64,000 nucleotides of DNA from Streptomyces tardus (GTDB lineage: Bacteria > Actinomycetota > Actinomycetes > Streptomycetales > Streptomycetaceae): the NCBI RefSeq assembly GCF_018101125.2, contig NZ_JAELVF020000001.1:1221594-1285593 (forward strand), in the 5' to 3' direction. Position 1 is the first letter of the stretch. Each line of letters starts with the position of its first letter. The position numbers and the translations under genes are program-made. This document shows positions 19,713 to 27,955 of the stretch, piece by piece. The notes under the pieces are model-generated. The model worked only from the letters and a program-made list of their open reading frames with translations. It was not told the origin of the DNA and made no database searches.

Positions 19713-20660
19713 TCACTGCCGGGCGCCCGCGGGTGCCGGCAGTGCGTCGAGCAGCGCCGTCTCCTCCCGGGTGAGCCGCAGTTCGGCGGCGGCGGTGTTC
19801 TCCTCCACATAACGCGCGTTCTTGGTGCCCGGTATCGCCACGATGTGGTCTCCCTGCGCCAGCACCCAGGCGAGCGCGATCTGCGAGGGCGCGACACCGC
19901 GACCGTCGGCCACCTTGCGCACCGCGTCGGCCAGCGGCAGGTTGGCCACCAGGTTCTCGGGCTGGAAGCGGGGGTTGACCAGGCGGTAGTCGTCCGCGGG
20001 CAGGTCCTCGCTGGAGGCGAAGCGGCCGGTCAGAAAGCCGCGGCCGAGTGGCGAGTAGGCAAGCACGGCAATGGACTCGCGGGCGGTGAAGGGCACCAGC
20101 TCGGCGAGGGAGTCCCTGGTCCACAGCGAGATCTCCGCCTGCACCGCGGCCACCGGGTGGACCGCCTGCGCGGTGCGGATCTGCTCCACGGTGACGTCCG
20201 AGAGGCCGAGCGCACGGACCTTGCCGGCGCGCACCGTCTCCGCCATCGCGCCCCAGCTCTCCTCCAGCGGCACTTCGGGGTCGACCCGGTGGAGCTGGTA
20301 GAGGTCGATGCGGTCGGTGCCCAGCCTGCGCAGGCTGGCGTCGACCGCCGCCCTGATGTGCTCGGGCCGGCCGTCCTTGCGCAGCCTGGTCTCGCCGGGG
20401 ACGAAGCCCACCTTCGTCGCGACGAACGCCTTCTCGCGGCGCCCTGCGAGGGCGCGGCCGACCAACTCCTCGTTGGTGTGCGGGCCGTAGACGTCCGCGG
20501 TGTCGATGAGGTCCGCGCTCAGATCCAGCGCGCGGTGGACGGCGGCGATCGAGGCCGTGTCGTCCCGTCCGTGGGGGTCGTACGCATAGGACATCCCCAT
20601 GCAGCCGAGTCCCACGACGCCTACCCGCTGCCCGTCCTGCCCGATGGCGGTGGTGCGCAA
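19713..20660 (-). CDS. Aldo/keto reductase
   Basis: 315 residues. The (beta/alpha)8 aldo/keto reductase tetrad is visible: Asp and Tyr in LIDTADVYGPHT near 50, Lys in ATKVGF near 80 and His in LYQLHRVD near 122. It ends with VAIPGTKNARYVEEN, the NADPH-binding loop. The start is a TTG at 20660, preceded by AGGAG seven bases upstream; TTG starts are rarer than ATG/GTG. It could reduce a ketone in the pathway or be a general reductase. It is flanked by hairpins on both sides, so it is probably monocistronic. Confidence 0.93.
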   Translation of the reverse strand: MRTTAIGQDGQRVGVVGLGCMGMSYAYDPHGRDDTASIAAVHRALDLSADLIDTADVYGPHTNEELVGRALAGRREKAFVATKVGFVPGETRLRKDGRPEHIRAAVDASLRRLGTDRIDLYQLHRVDPEVPLEESWGAMAETVRAGKVRALGLSDVTVEQIRTAQAVHPVAAVQAEISLWTRDSLAELVPFTARESIAVLAYSPLGRGFLTGRFASSEDLPADDYRLVNPRFQPENLVANLPLADAVRKVADGRGVAPSQIALAWVLAQGDHIVAIPGTKNARYVEENTAAAELRLTREETALLDALPAPAGARQ

Positions 20661-20702
20661 CTCACGTCTCCTGTTCGGGGGTTGTGCTCCGGCGATGAGA
20701 TC

Positions 20703-20747
20703 GGGGCCGGGCCGCGCCCACCACCTCGGTGGACACGACCCGGCCCC
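20703..20747 (-). terminator. Hairpin terminator after the second kinase gene
   Basis: GGGGCCGGG at 20703-20711 pairs with CCCGGCCCC at 20739-20747, and an inner CCACC/GGTGG pairing shortens the loop. It lies just beyond the stop of the kinase gene at 20755 and upstream of the aldo/keto reductase start, as expected for a terminator on the - strand. Confidence 0.65.
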
Positions 20748-20754
20748 GGGACGT

Positions 20755-21318
20755 TCAGGAAACGGCGCCCTCGGTCCAGGCCCGCTTGAGGATCTCGTCC
20801 ACGGTCTGGTCGACCGTCTGGTCGGAGGTGTCCAGCCAGAGGCCGACCTCCGGGGTGCTTCCGCGCAGCACGGCGTCGAGGTCCTTGGGCTGCCAGTCCG
20901 GGCCGTACCCGGTCTTGGCGCGCTTCTCCTCCCGCGCCAGCACGGCGTCGGGGCTGGGAGCCAGGACGACCACGGCCAGCGGCCGGCTCTTGATCGTCTC
21001 GGTGATCTCCTGGAGGTGCTCGCCGAGCAGGATGTCCTGGATGATCGCGGTGAAGCCCGCCTGGCAGTACGCGTCGGCGGACGCCGCTGCCAGCCGGTGC
21101 CTCAGGCGCAGCTGCTCCAGGGCCTCCGGCTCCGGGTCGGCGGTCATGTTGACCTGGCCGTTGACGATCATGCGGCGGAAGAAGTCGCCGCGCACGTGAA
21201 CAGACCGGTCCAACCGCTCGGCCAGAGCCTGTGCGACGGTCGACTTGCCCGCCGCGGAGATGCCCGACAGGACGAGGACGCCCCTGCTGCCCCCGTCACC
21301 CGGAATGTTGTCTGCCAT
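20755..21318 (-). CDS. P-loop small-molecule kinase, paralogue 2
   Basis: 187 residues from the ATG at 21318, with GAGAGGA upstream; an in-frame extension upstream lies in a repeat tract and is rejected. Walker A is GISAAGKST near residue 18. The following VRGDFFRRMIVNGQVNM and IIQDILLGEHL align with EGDTLRRMVVSGRVEM and IAEDNILGAYL of the kinase at 3909-4520, with the same spacing, and both end in LWLDTS / HWLDTS before the last helix. Two copies of one kinase family in one locus suggest two phosphorylation steps or a biosynthetic/resistance division of labour. Confidence 0.82.
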   Translation of the reverse strand: MADNIPGDGGSRGVLVLSGISAAGKSTVAQALAERLDRSVHVRGDFFRRMIVNGQVNMTADPEPEALEQLRLRHRLAAASADAYCQAGFTAIIQDILLGEHLQEITETIKSRPLAVVVLAPSPDAVLAREEKRAKTGYGPDWQPKDLDAVLRGSTPEVGLWLDTSDQTVDQTVDEILKRAWTEGAVS

Positions 21319-21391
21319 TGGGGAAGTGTTTCCTCTCTCGTGTACTCGATCGCACGGCGACCACGTCGAACGCGGCGACCGCCGGCGGTTC

Positions 21392-21418
21392 AGCAAACCC
21401 AGCAAACCCAGCAAACCC
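21392..21418. repeat. Three 9-bp direct repeats AGCAAACCC
   Basis: Exact tandem copies at 21392-21400, 21401-21409 and 21410-21418, in the gap between the methyltransferase stop and the kinase start. Nearby (21356-21375) is an exact 20-base copy of a piece of the methyltransferase gene (21825-21844), so the gap may contain duplicated debris. An operator role is possible because the tract lies about 80 bases before the kinase start. Confidence 0.7.
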
Positions 21419-21467
21419 GCAATCGCCGACCGCAAATGCCGGCGCGGGAATTCGGTGCCCTGTGCAC

Positions 21468-22352
21468 TCAGTCGCGCTCAAGGATGAGCAGGTCCATTGA
21501 GGCCGGCCTCTCGGTGGAGGTGCCCCAGGTACCCGGCTTCGGTTCCCGACGCAGGTGCAGACCATATCGCGCAGCCGCCTCGCGCAGATACTCGACCCGG
21601 TAGGCGATCGCGTACGTCGGCTCTTCCTTCGAATGCACATAGTATTCGCCATGATCATTTGTGAAGGTGAACGCGGTACGCCCCTGGGCGATATTTTCGG
21701 CCACCTTGTCGTCGACGAGATAGGCCGTCGCGAAGCACTGACCGCCGGGCCGCAGCACACGAGCGGCCTCGGTCAGATAATTGTCCAGCTCCGGCGGCAG
21801 CAGATGACTGATGAGACCCACCATGGCGACCACGTCGAACGCGGAATCCTCGGCCGGGAATCGGAAATCAGCGGCCGAAAGTTTTCCGTCGGGATTATAG
21901 ATCTCCTGACGGATGTCGACATGCTCGAACCGGAAATTCGGATGCCGGGCGGTGATGGCGGAGGAGCACCAGTCGATGGCGTGCGGCACGATGTCGAAGC
22001 CGAGATAGGAGCCCTTCTCGCCCAGCACGTCGGTGAGCGGGACCGCGATGCGACCCGCGCCGCAGCCGGCGTCCAACACGTCGTGCGAGGGGCCGACCCC
22101 CAGCTCCTCCTGCATGTAGTCGGTGATCTGGCGCCCGACCTTCAGGAAGTCGCCGTTGCCGATGAAGCGGCGGTACCTGCGCGGCGGCAGCAACTCGTGG
22201 TCCCGGCCGCGCAACCGGTCGGTCAGGTCCAGAATTCGCAGCCCCGCCCGGTAACAGGAAGCCCGCAGCTGATCGAAAGCACTGGAAGCACGCACCGTGG
22301 ACGTGTATTTAGTCGCCTTCAACGCTTTCAGCTCGGATTTGTTGTCCGGCAT
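21468..22352 (-). CDS. Class I SAM-dependent methyltransferase
   Basis: 294 residues from the ATG at 22352, preceded by AAAGGGG about nine bases upstream. The SAM-binding motif VLDAGCGAGRIAVPL begins near residue 90, followed by FDIVPHAIDWC (motif II), AFDVVAMVG (motif IV) and RVLRPGGQCFAT. This is a methyltransf_25-type fold with an N-terminal helical extension of about 85 residues. GC content is visibly lower than in the neighbouring genes, especially toward the 5' end, so it may have been acquired separately. It could be a tailoring enzyme of the left-hand locus. The substrate is unknown. Confidence 0.88.
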   Translation of the reverse strand: MPDNKSELKALKATKYTSTVRASSAFDQLRASCYRAGLRILDLTDRLRGRDHELLPPRRYRRFIGNGDFLKVGRQITDYMQEELGVGPSHDVLDAGCGAGRIAVPLTDVLGEKGSYLGFDIVPHAIDWCSSAITARHPNFRFEHVDIRQEIYNPDGKLSAADFRFPAEDSAFDVVAMVGLISHLLPPELDNYLTEAARVLRPGGQCFATAYLVDDKVAENIAQGRTAFTFTNDHGEYYVHSKEEPTYAIAYRVEYLREAAARYGLHLRREPKPGTWGTSTERPASMDLLILERD

Positions 22353-23037
22353 GACGAGCGGCCCCTTTCTGGCGATTTCTGCGATCGTGCCGAATCTGAT
22401 GGCAGTACGGGCGCGCCAGGGGTTTCCGTTGTTTCTCGCCGCACGGCGGAGTACGCCGTCCAAAGGGTCGCAGCCACACCCCCGTGCCCCACGGGACACA
22501 GCATGTCCCGAGCGACACCGATGGTCAACAGTGACGAAGAACGCCGGCAGCAGGCATTGTCCGATTCTGCCCCGATTACCCCCGCGCAACATCGATTCCG
22601 GGTCTCCGGAAACCGGACCGAATGCGGTTGCCGCTTCAACGGAACATAGTCCGGAGGCATGTGCACGCGGCTTCCCTACGGCCTTCACCGGCCCCTGCGA
22701 ACTCGTGCAGGTTACCGCTATCCGCACCCGCGGAGAGAAGTGCGGCCAGGTCCCGCCGGCCGTACTTTGGCCGAAATCAAACGTTGCCTTTGCCGGTCGC
22801 CCGTGGAACAGCCCACTCATTCTTTCGGAGCGGGGAGCCGGGGTGCGGCGGGGAGGCGGAAGCGAGGGAGCGAGGGAGCGAGCCGGCGGAGAGGCGAGGA
22901 GCGGGCCGGCACGGCGGCGGGTCGGCAGGGCGGCGGGTCGGACTCACCGGCGCTGCTGCGGAGGGGCGACGCGCCGCCGGGCCGCGTACGCCGTGTCCGC
23001 ATCGGCGGACCGCCGGCTGCCCGCCGCGGCGCGCCGG
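22353..23037. other. 685-bp intergenic region between selB and the methyltransferase gene
   Basis: No convincing gene on either strand. The half next to the methyltransferase is relatively AT-rich and should contain its promoter; on the - strand TTGACC is followed after 17 bases by CATGCT (about 22503-22531), a possible but weak match. The half next to selB (22830-23037) is purine-rich on the + strand with short repeats such as GGGAGCGA and CGGCGGGTCGG, without a clear terminator stem. It separates the biosynthetic locus from the selenium genes. Confidence 0.6.
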
Positions 23038-25041
23038 TCAGGAGGTGAGGGTGCGGCGGCCTTCGGTGTCGCGACGGGTGTGGCCGGCGGTGTCGAGCGC
23101 CTCCAGCAGCGGCACCGCCACCCGCCGGCTGGTGCCCAGAGCACGGGCGCACTCCCCCGGGCCGAACGAGCCCTTCAACGACCGGAGTTGGGCAACGGCG
23201 CGGTCGGTTGCGCCCGGGGCCAGATGGAGCGGTCCGATCCGCTCCAGATGGCCGCGACGCACCAGCAGTGCGAGAGCGGCCTCGTTGAGGCCGAGTTCGC
23301 CGAGCTGCCGCCGGGTGGGCGCGCCGAACGGATCGTCGTCCAGGTGGCGAAGGAGCCGCTCCAGCGCCGCCGAGACCTGCGGGGGCAGCCGGTCGGCGTT
23401 CGCGGCACGGTGGATCCGGCCTTCGCGCACCACCAACTCCGGGCCGAACAGGGCGTTCGGCGGCAGGGCGTCGGGCAGGCCGAGGAACTGACGGGCACGG
23501 CCGAGCGGCAGCCCTGGATCGTCGGGGCTCGCCGCGGCGTGGCGGTCGACCTCCGCACGCAGCGCGGCAGCCGCCCGGTCCGCGTACCCCGCGTCGAGCA
23601 GGTACGGGCCCGCGTCGAGCAGGTGCGCCCGCGCGTCGGGCGGGCCGGCGATGGGCACAGGACCGGAGGCGGGTTCGACCGAAACGGCCTCGGGTGGGGC
23701 CGGACCGGAGGCGGGCGCGACCGGGGAGGTGGTGGAACGCAACGCGTAGCCCATCGCGGTGAGTTCGGCTCGGTGGGCGAAGCCGACGGCGCGCAGCCGG
23801 CCGGTGGGGTCGGCGGGTTCGGCGACGTCGGAGAGCAGCCGCGCCCGTGCCGCGGCGGCGCCGCGCCTGCGCAGTTCCGGCGGGGCGACGTCCAGTACGA
23901 CGGCGCCCCGCAGCAACCGCGAACCGGGGTCGCGCAGCAGCAACCGGTCGCCGACGTGCAGATCCAGCGGCGTACGCAGGGCGAGGCGGACGGTGTCGAG
24001 CCCAAGTGGACGCAGCCGTGCGGCGGTTGACGCGGTGCCGCAGTGCACCAGGGGCTCGGCGGGCAGCCGGGGAACCGGGTTCGTGGCGCGCTCTCCGGGT
24101 TCGGTCCGTACGTCGAGGCGGACGTCGACGGTGGAGGTCCGCCACCACGCCCCCGGTCCGACGAGGGCGTGGCCCCGGCGGATGTCGCCCGCGGACGCAC
24201 GACGGAGGTTGACCGCCACCCGGGCCGGGCCGCGAGCCCGGGAGACCTCCTCCCCCAGGCATTGGAGTCCGCGGACGGTGACGGGGGTGCCGGCGGGCGA
24301 GAGCTCCAGGGTGTCACCCACCGCGAGTGTGCCCGCTTCGAGCGTGCCGGTGACGACGGTGCCGGCCCCGGCCACGGTGAACGCGCGGTCCAGCCACAGC
24401 CGTACGGGCGCCCGCGGGTCGGGGGTCGGCGCCGCGGCGGCCACCCCGTCCAGCGCTGCCAGCAGTTCCGCCAGCCCCGCGCCGGTACGGGCGCTGACGG
24501 CCACCGCGGGCGCGTCGGCCAGCCCGGTGCCGGCCGTGTGCTCGCGCGCCTGCGCCAGTGCGTCGACCGGATCGGCGAGGTCGCTGCGGGTGATCACCAG
24601 CAGCCCGTCTTGGATGCCGAACGCCTTGAGGGCGGCGAGGTGTTCGGCGGTCTGCGGGCGCCACCCCTCGTCGGCGGAGACCACCAGCATCACCGCGGGG
24701 GAGGTGGCCAGGCCGGCGAAGGTGGTGGCCAGATAGCGGTGGTGGCCCGGCACGTCGACAAAGGCCAGCCGCCGCCCGCCGGGCGCGGTGGTCCGGACGA
24801 AGCCGAGGTCCAGGGTGAGGCCGCGGCGGCGCTCCTCCGCGAGGCGGTCGGGGTCGGTGCCGGTGAGCGCCCGCAGCAGCGTGGACTTGCCGTGGTCCAC
24901 GTGTCCGGCGGTGGCGATCACGTACATCCCGGGCGCACCGGTCGTCCCGGCCCCGGTCGTCCCGCGCGCACCGGTCACACCGGTCACACCAGCCCCGGCC
25001 GTCCCGACCCCACTCACCCCGTTCGTCCCCGTCTGCGTCAC
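23038..25041 (-). CDS. selB: Selenocysteine-specific elongation factor SelB
   Basis: 667 residues from a GTG at 25041 preceded by CAGGAGAG; an in-frame ATG at 24927 would give a start closer to other SelB proteins and remove a 38-residue Gly/Thr/Val-rich tail. The GTPase motifs are AGHVDHGKST (G1), DVPGHHRYL (G3) and ITRSDLAD (G4). Domains II and III follow, then several C-terminal winged-helix repeats (about 430-667) that bind the SECIS hairpin. SelB brings Sec-tRNA to the ribosome at a UGA. It lies 23 bases after selA, in the same - strand operon. The domain order and length match bacterial SelB. Confidence 0.95.
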   Translation of the reverse strand: MTQTGTNGVSGVGTAGAGVTGVTGARGTTGAGTTGAPGMYVIATAGHVDHGKSTLLRALTGTDPDRLAEERRRGLTLDLGFVRTTAPGGRRLAFVDVPGHHRYLATTFAGLATSPAVMLVVSADEGWRPQTAEHLAALKAFGIQDGLLVITRSDLADPVDALAQAREHTAGTGLADAPAVAVSARTGAGLAELLAALDGVAAAAPTPDPRAPVRLWLDRAFTVAGAGTVVTGTLEAGTLAVGDTLELSPAGTPVTVRGLQCLGEEVSRARGPARVAVNLRRASAGDIRRGHALVGPGAWWRTSTVDVRLDVRTEPGERATNPVPRLPAEPLVHCGTASTAARLRPLGLDTVRLALRTPLDLHVGDRLLLRDPGSRLLRGAVVLDVAPPELRRRGAAAARARLLSDVAEPADPTGRLRAVGFAHRAELTAMGYALRSTTSPVAPASGPAPPEAVSVEPASGPVPIAGPPDARAHLLDAGPYLLDAGYADRAAAALRAEVDRHAAASPDDPGLPLGRARQFLGLPDALPPNALFGPELVVREGRIHRAANADRLPPQVSAALERLLRHLDDDPFGAPTRRQLGELGLNEAALALLVRRGHLERIGPLHLAPGATDRAVAQLRSLKGSFGPGECARALGTSRRVAVPLLEALDTAGHTRRDTEGRRTLTS

Positions 25042-25064
25042 GGCACTCTCCTGCGTCGCCGCGG

Positions 25065-26372
25065 TCAGGCGTCCGCCGGGGCGGGGCGGGCGGCGAGCAC
25101 GGCGGCGAGCAGGGTCTCGTCGTACGCCTCCGGCACGGTCCGCAGGTCGAGCAGCAGCCTGTCCCGGTGCAGGCGGCCGACGACCGCCGGCCGGCCGGTG
25201 CGCAGCGGCGCCGCCAGGGCGGCCGGCAGCGCGACGGCGGCGCTGTCGAGCACCGCTTCCGGTGCTCCGCCGCCGCCCACCCGCGCCTCCGAGGCGACAG
25301 CGGCGGCGTCCAGTCCCACGGCGCGCAGCCGGACGGCCAACGCCTCGGCGCGCGGGGCGAGTTCGGCGACGGTGGCGGTCAGCGCCTGCTCGACCGGGGT
25401 GTCGGGCCCGCGCAGGGTGGCCTCCAGCGCGGCGAGGGTCAGCTTGTCCACCCGCAGGGCGCGGGCGAGGGGGTGGGTGCGCAGCCGCTCCACCGTTTCG
25501 CGGCGGCCGAGCAGCAGTCCGGCCTGCGGGCCGCCGAGCAGCTTGTCGGCGCTGGCGGTGACCAGGTCGGCGCCGTCGGCGAGTGAGGTCGCGGCGTCCG
25601 GTTCGTCGGGGAGCACCGGGTGCGGTCGCAGCAGCCCCGAACCGATGTCGTGCACCACCGGCACGCCCAGCGTGGCGAGTTGGGCGATCGGCACCGAGGA
25701 GACGAAGCCGGCGGTGTGGAAGTTCGACGGGTGGATCTTGAGGAGGAAGCCGGTGCGCGGCCCGATCGCGGCCCGGTAGTCCGCGAGGTGGGTGCGGTTG
25801 GTGGTGCCGACCTCGCGCAGCCGGGCGCCGGTGGCGGCGAGCAGGTCGGGGAGTCGGAAGCCGTCGCCGATCTCCACCATCTCGCCGCGGCTGAGGACGA
25901 TTTCGCGGCCCCGGGCCAGTGCCGTCGCGGCCAGTACCAGCGCGGCGGCGTTGTTGTTGACCGCGTGCACCGCCTCGGCGCCGGGGACCGCTTCCGCGAG
26001 AGCGGCCACGGCGCCGAGGCCGCGCCGGGCCCGGCGGCCGGTGGCCAGGTCGTACTCCACGTCCGTACAGCCCGCGGCGTCCGCCAGCGCGGCCCGGGCG
26101 GCCTCGGAGAGCGGTGCGCGGCCGAGGTTGGTGTGGACGACCACGCCGGTGGCGTTGAGCACCGGGAGCAGGGCGGCAGCGGTCGGCGGCAGGGCGTCCG
26201 CGGCGGCGTCGGCAGCCTCCTCGGGCGCCAACTCGCCGCTGCGCACACGTTCCTGAACGGCCGTCACGGCGCTGCGCACCGGTTCGCGGCCCAATCGCGC
26301 GACCGCGGCGGCGAGCCGGGGGTCGGCCAGCAGCGCGTCCGTCCGGGGAACGCGGCGTCTGGCATCCGCCAT
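25065..26372 (-). CDS. selA: L-seryl-tRNA(Sec) selenium transferase SelA
   Basis: 435 residues from ATG 26372 with GGAGAGGA upstream. A PLP-dependent fold-type I enzyme: NATGVVVHTNLGRAP, HAVNNNAAAL, HDIGSG and the Schiff-base Lys in TASADKLLGGPQAGL near 275 are characteristic of SelA. It converts Ser-tRNA(Sec) to Sec-tRNA(Sec) with selenophosphate from SelD. It is co-oriented with tRNA-Sec about 165 bases upstream and with selB directly downstream, so a selC-selA-selB transcription order is likely. Confidence 0.96.
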   Translation of the reverse strand: MADARRRVPRTDALLADPRLAAAVARLGREPVRSAVTAVQERVRSGELAPEEAADAAADALPPTAAALLPVLNATGVVVHTNLGRAPLSEAARAALADAAGCTDVEYDLATGRRARRGLGAVAALAEAVPGAEAVHAVNNNAAALVLAATALARGREIVLSRGEMVEIGDGFRLPDLLAATGARLREVGTTNRTHLADYRAAIGPRTGFLLKIHPSNFHTAGFVSSVPIAQLATLGVPVVHDIGSGLLRPHPVLPDEPDAATSLADGADLVTASADKLLGGPQAGLLLGRRETVERLRTHPLARALRVDKLTLAALEATLRGPDTPVEQALTATVAELAPRAEALAVRLRAVGLDAAAVASEARVGGGGAPEAVLDSAAVALPAALAAPLRTGRPAVVGRLHRDRLLLDLRTVPEAYDETLLAAVLAARPAPADA

Positions 26373-26537
26373 CGGGTGTCCTCTCCGCGTCCTGTCGTGC
26401 CTCACCGCCGTTCCGCGACCGGTCTCCGTACGTACGCGGGGCGCCGGGCCCGGTGCGCGTCGGCCCGGCCCGGTGCGCGTCGGTGCGAACCGGTACGGGC
26501 CGGTGCGGCCCGGCTGGTTCGCGCGGGAGCCGGCGAG

Positions 26538-26630
26538 CGGAGGCGTATGGGAATCGAACCCACCCGGCCGGGGTTCCCGACCGCATCGGTGTTGAAGACC
26601 GTGGGGGCCACCAGGCACCCGCACGCCTCC
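26538..26630 (-). tRNA. selC: tRNA-Sec (anticodon UCA)
   Basis: On the - strand the molecule begins GGAGGCGT and ends ACGCCTCC plus a G discriminator, an 8-bp acceptor stem characteristic of selenocysteine tRNA. The anticodon arm CGGTCTTCAACACCG carries UCA, and a long variable arm of about 20 bases precedes the TTCGATT T-loop. Length about 93 nt. No CCA is encoded. It lies between selA and selD, which fixes its identity. Confidence 0.96.
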
Positions 26631-26637
26631 GGCGCGG

Positions 26638-26643
26638 AGTCTA
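26638..26643 (-). promoter_or_regulatory. Candidate -10 element for tRNA-Sec
   Basis: On the - strand TAGACT lies 7 bases before the tRNA 5' end, which would start transcription almost at the mature end. A matching -35 is not visible because the region upstream is occupied by a strong hairpin (26651-26684). Confidence 0.35.
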
Positions 26644-26650
26644 GCCGCAG

Positions 26651-26684
26651 GCCCCCGCGTCCCGGCAGGCCGGGACGCGGGGGC
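26651..26684. other. 15-bp perfect hairpin between divergent tRNA-Sec and selD
   Basis: GCCCCCGCGTCCCGG (26651-26665) pairs perfectly with CCGGGACGCGGGGGC (26670-26684) around a 4-base loop. It lies in a divergent promoter gap, not after a gene, so it is not a normal terminator. It may insulate the two promoters, act as an operator, or be part of the selD leader. Confidence 0.75.
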
Positions 26685-26720
26685 TGGTCCGCGCCGCCGC
26701 GGCGGGCTACCGTCCGGCGG

Positions 26721-27719
26721 ATGACGGCTCCGCGCATGACCCAGTACGCAGGTGGTGGCGGCTGCGCCTGCAAGCTTCCCCCGGGTGAACTCGACGAGCT
26801 GGTGGCCGCGTTGGCCGGCAGCGCCCCCGCGAACCCGGCCGCCGAGCTGCTGGTCGGCCTGGACGGCGGCGGGGACGACGCCGCGGTGGTGCGGCTGGAC
26901 TCCGAACGCGCACTGGTCACCACCGCGGACTTCTTCACGCCCGTGGTGGACGACCCGTACGACTGGGGCCGGATCGCGGCGGCCAACGCCCTGTCCGACG
27001 TGTACGCGATGGGCGGGACGCCCTGGGCGGCGGTCAACCTGCTGGCATGGCCCCGGGAGACGCTGCCGCTGGAGGTGGCGGCCGAGGTGCTGCGCGGCGG
27101 CCGGGACGTGGCGCACGCGGCGGGCTGCCAGGTCTCGGGCGGGCACAGCATCACCGACGCCGAGCCGAAGTACGGCATGTCGGTGGTCGGGCTGGTGCAT
27201 CCGGACCGGATGCTGCGGGTCGACGCGGCCGTCCCCGGCAGCGCGCTGACGCTCACCAAACCGCTCGGCAGCGGAGTCCTCAACTCCCGGCACAAGGCGA
27301 CCGGTACGGTCTTCGCCGAGGCGGTCGAGGTGATGGCGGCGCTGAACCGCGACGCCTCGCGCGCCGCGGTCGAGGGGGGCATTCCGGCCGGTACCGATGT
27401 CACCGGATTCGGCCTGCTCGGACACGCCTACAAGCTTGCCCGCGCCTCCGGCGTGACGCTCGCCGTCGACGCCGCCGCGGTGCCCTACCTCGCCGACGCC
27501 CGACAGGCGCTGGCGGACGGCTACGTCAGCGGCGGCACCCGGCGCAACCTCCAATGGGTCGCTCCGCACGTGGAGTTCGGCTCCGCCCCCGAGAGCGAGC
27601 GACTGCTGCTCGCGGACGCCCAGACCTCCGGCGGGCTGCTGCTGACCGGCGAGATCCCCGGCCACCCGGTGATCGGCGAGGTCCTTCCCCCCGGCCCCTC
27701 CCCCGTGGTGGTCCGCTGA
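26721..27719 (+). CDS. selD: Selenophosphate synthetase SelD (Cys form)
   Basis: 332 residues. The catalytic loop GGGGCACKLP has Cys15 and Lys18 corresponding to the Cys and Lys of E. coli SelD; it is a Cys, not Sec, enzyme. Later motifs LLVGLDGGGDDAAV, DFFTPVVDDPYDWG, AANALSDVYAMGG, GGHSITDAEPKYG and DVTGFGLLGH are diagnostic. It makes selenophosphate from selenide and ATP for SelA. The ATG at 26721 lacks a clear ribosome site; a second in-frame ATG at 26736 is possible. It is transcribed away from tRNA-Sec and selAB. Confidence 0.95.
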   Translation: MTAPRMTQYAGGGGCACKLPPGELDELVAALAGSAPANPAAELLVGLDGGGDDAAVVRLDSERALVTTADFFTPVVDDPYDWGRIAAANALSDVYAMGGTPWAAVNLLAWPRETLPLEVAAEVLRGGRDVAHAAGCQVSGGHSITDAEPKYGMSVVGLVHPDRMLRVDAAVPGSALTLTKPLGSGVLNSRHKATGTVFAEAVEVMAALNRDASRAAVEGGIPAGTDVTGFGLLGHAYKLARASGVTLAVDAAAVPYLADARQALADGYVSGGTRRNLQWVAPHVEFGSAPESERLLLADAQTSGGLLLTGEIPGHPVIGEVLPPGPSPVVVR

Positions 27720-27865
27720 CCCCGTACGTGTGCGCCGGTGAGCGTGCGCGGGCCCGGTACGGACGCACTGGCCCGCGCCGCTTCCCCAACGCGCCCCGCA
27801 AGCCCCCGCCGCGTCCCAACGGCTCCCCGCACCGCCTCCGCACCGCCTTACCCGTACACGAGTTA

Positions 27866-27894
27866 TTGACCGTGCATCGACAAACAGACAGGGT
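27866..27894 (+). promoter_or_regulatory. Promoter for the MauE-thioredoxin operon
   Basis: TTGACC (27866-27871), 17-base spacer, CAGGGT (27889-27894), in the only AT-rich part of the selD-27956 gap. The spacer sequence GTGCATCGACAAACAGA resembles GTACATCGACAGACC at 31046-31060 inside the last gene pair of the operon. Confidence 0.5.
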
Positions 27895-27955
27895 GGGCTC
27901 TCGTCGTCGCCGGCAGTCGGCGGGGCGCCGAACTCGGGCTCTCGGGAGGAACACC

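Noticed and set aside
24927..25041. Treating the SelB N-terminal Gly/Thr tail as a separate domain
   Set aside because: It is low-complexity repeat text; the canonical fold starts at MYVIATAGHVDHGKS and the true start may be ATG 24927.
26757..26775. Possible Sec-encoding UGA in selD
   Set aside because: The catalytic position is a Cys codon (TGC) in GGCACK, so SelD here is the Cys form.
26402..27403. Arg/Ser/Pro-rich open frame across tRNA-Sec and antisense to selD
   Set aside because: Overlaps a structural RNA and a confidently identified selD; shadow frame.
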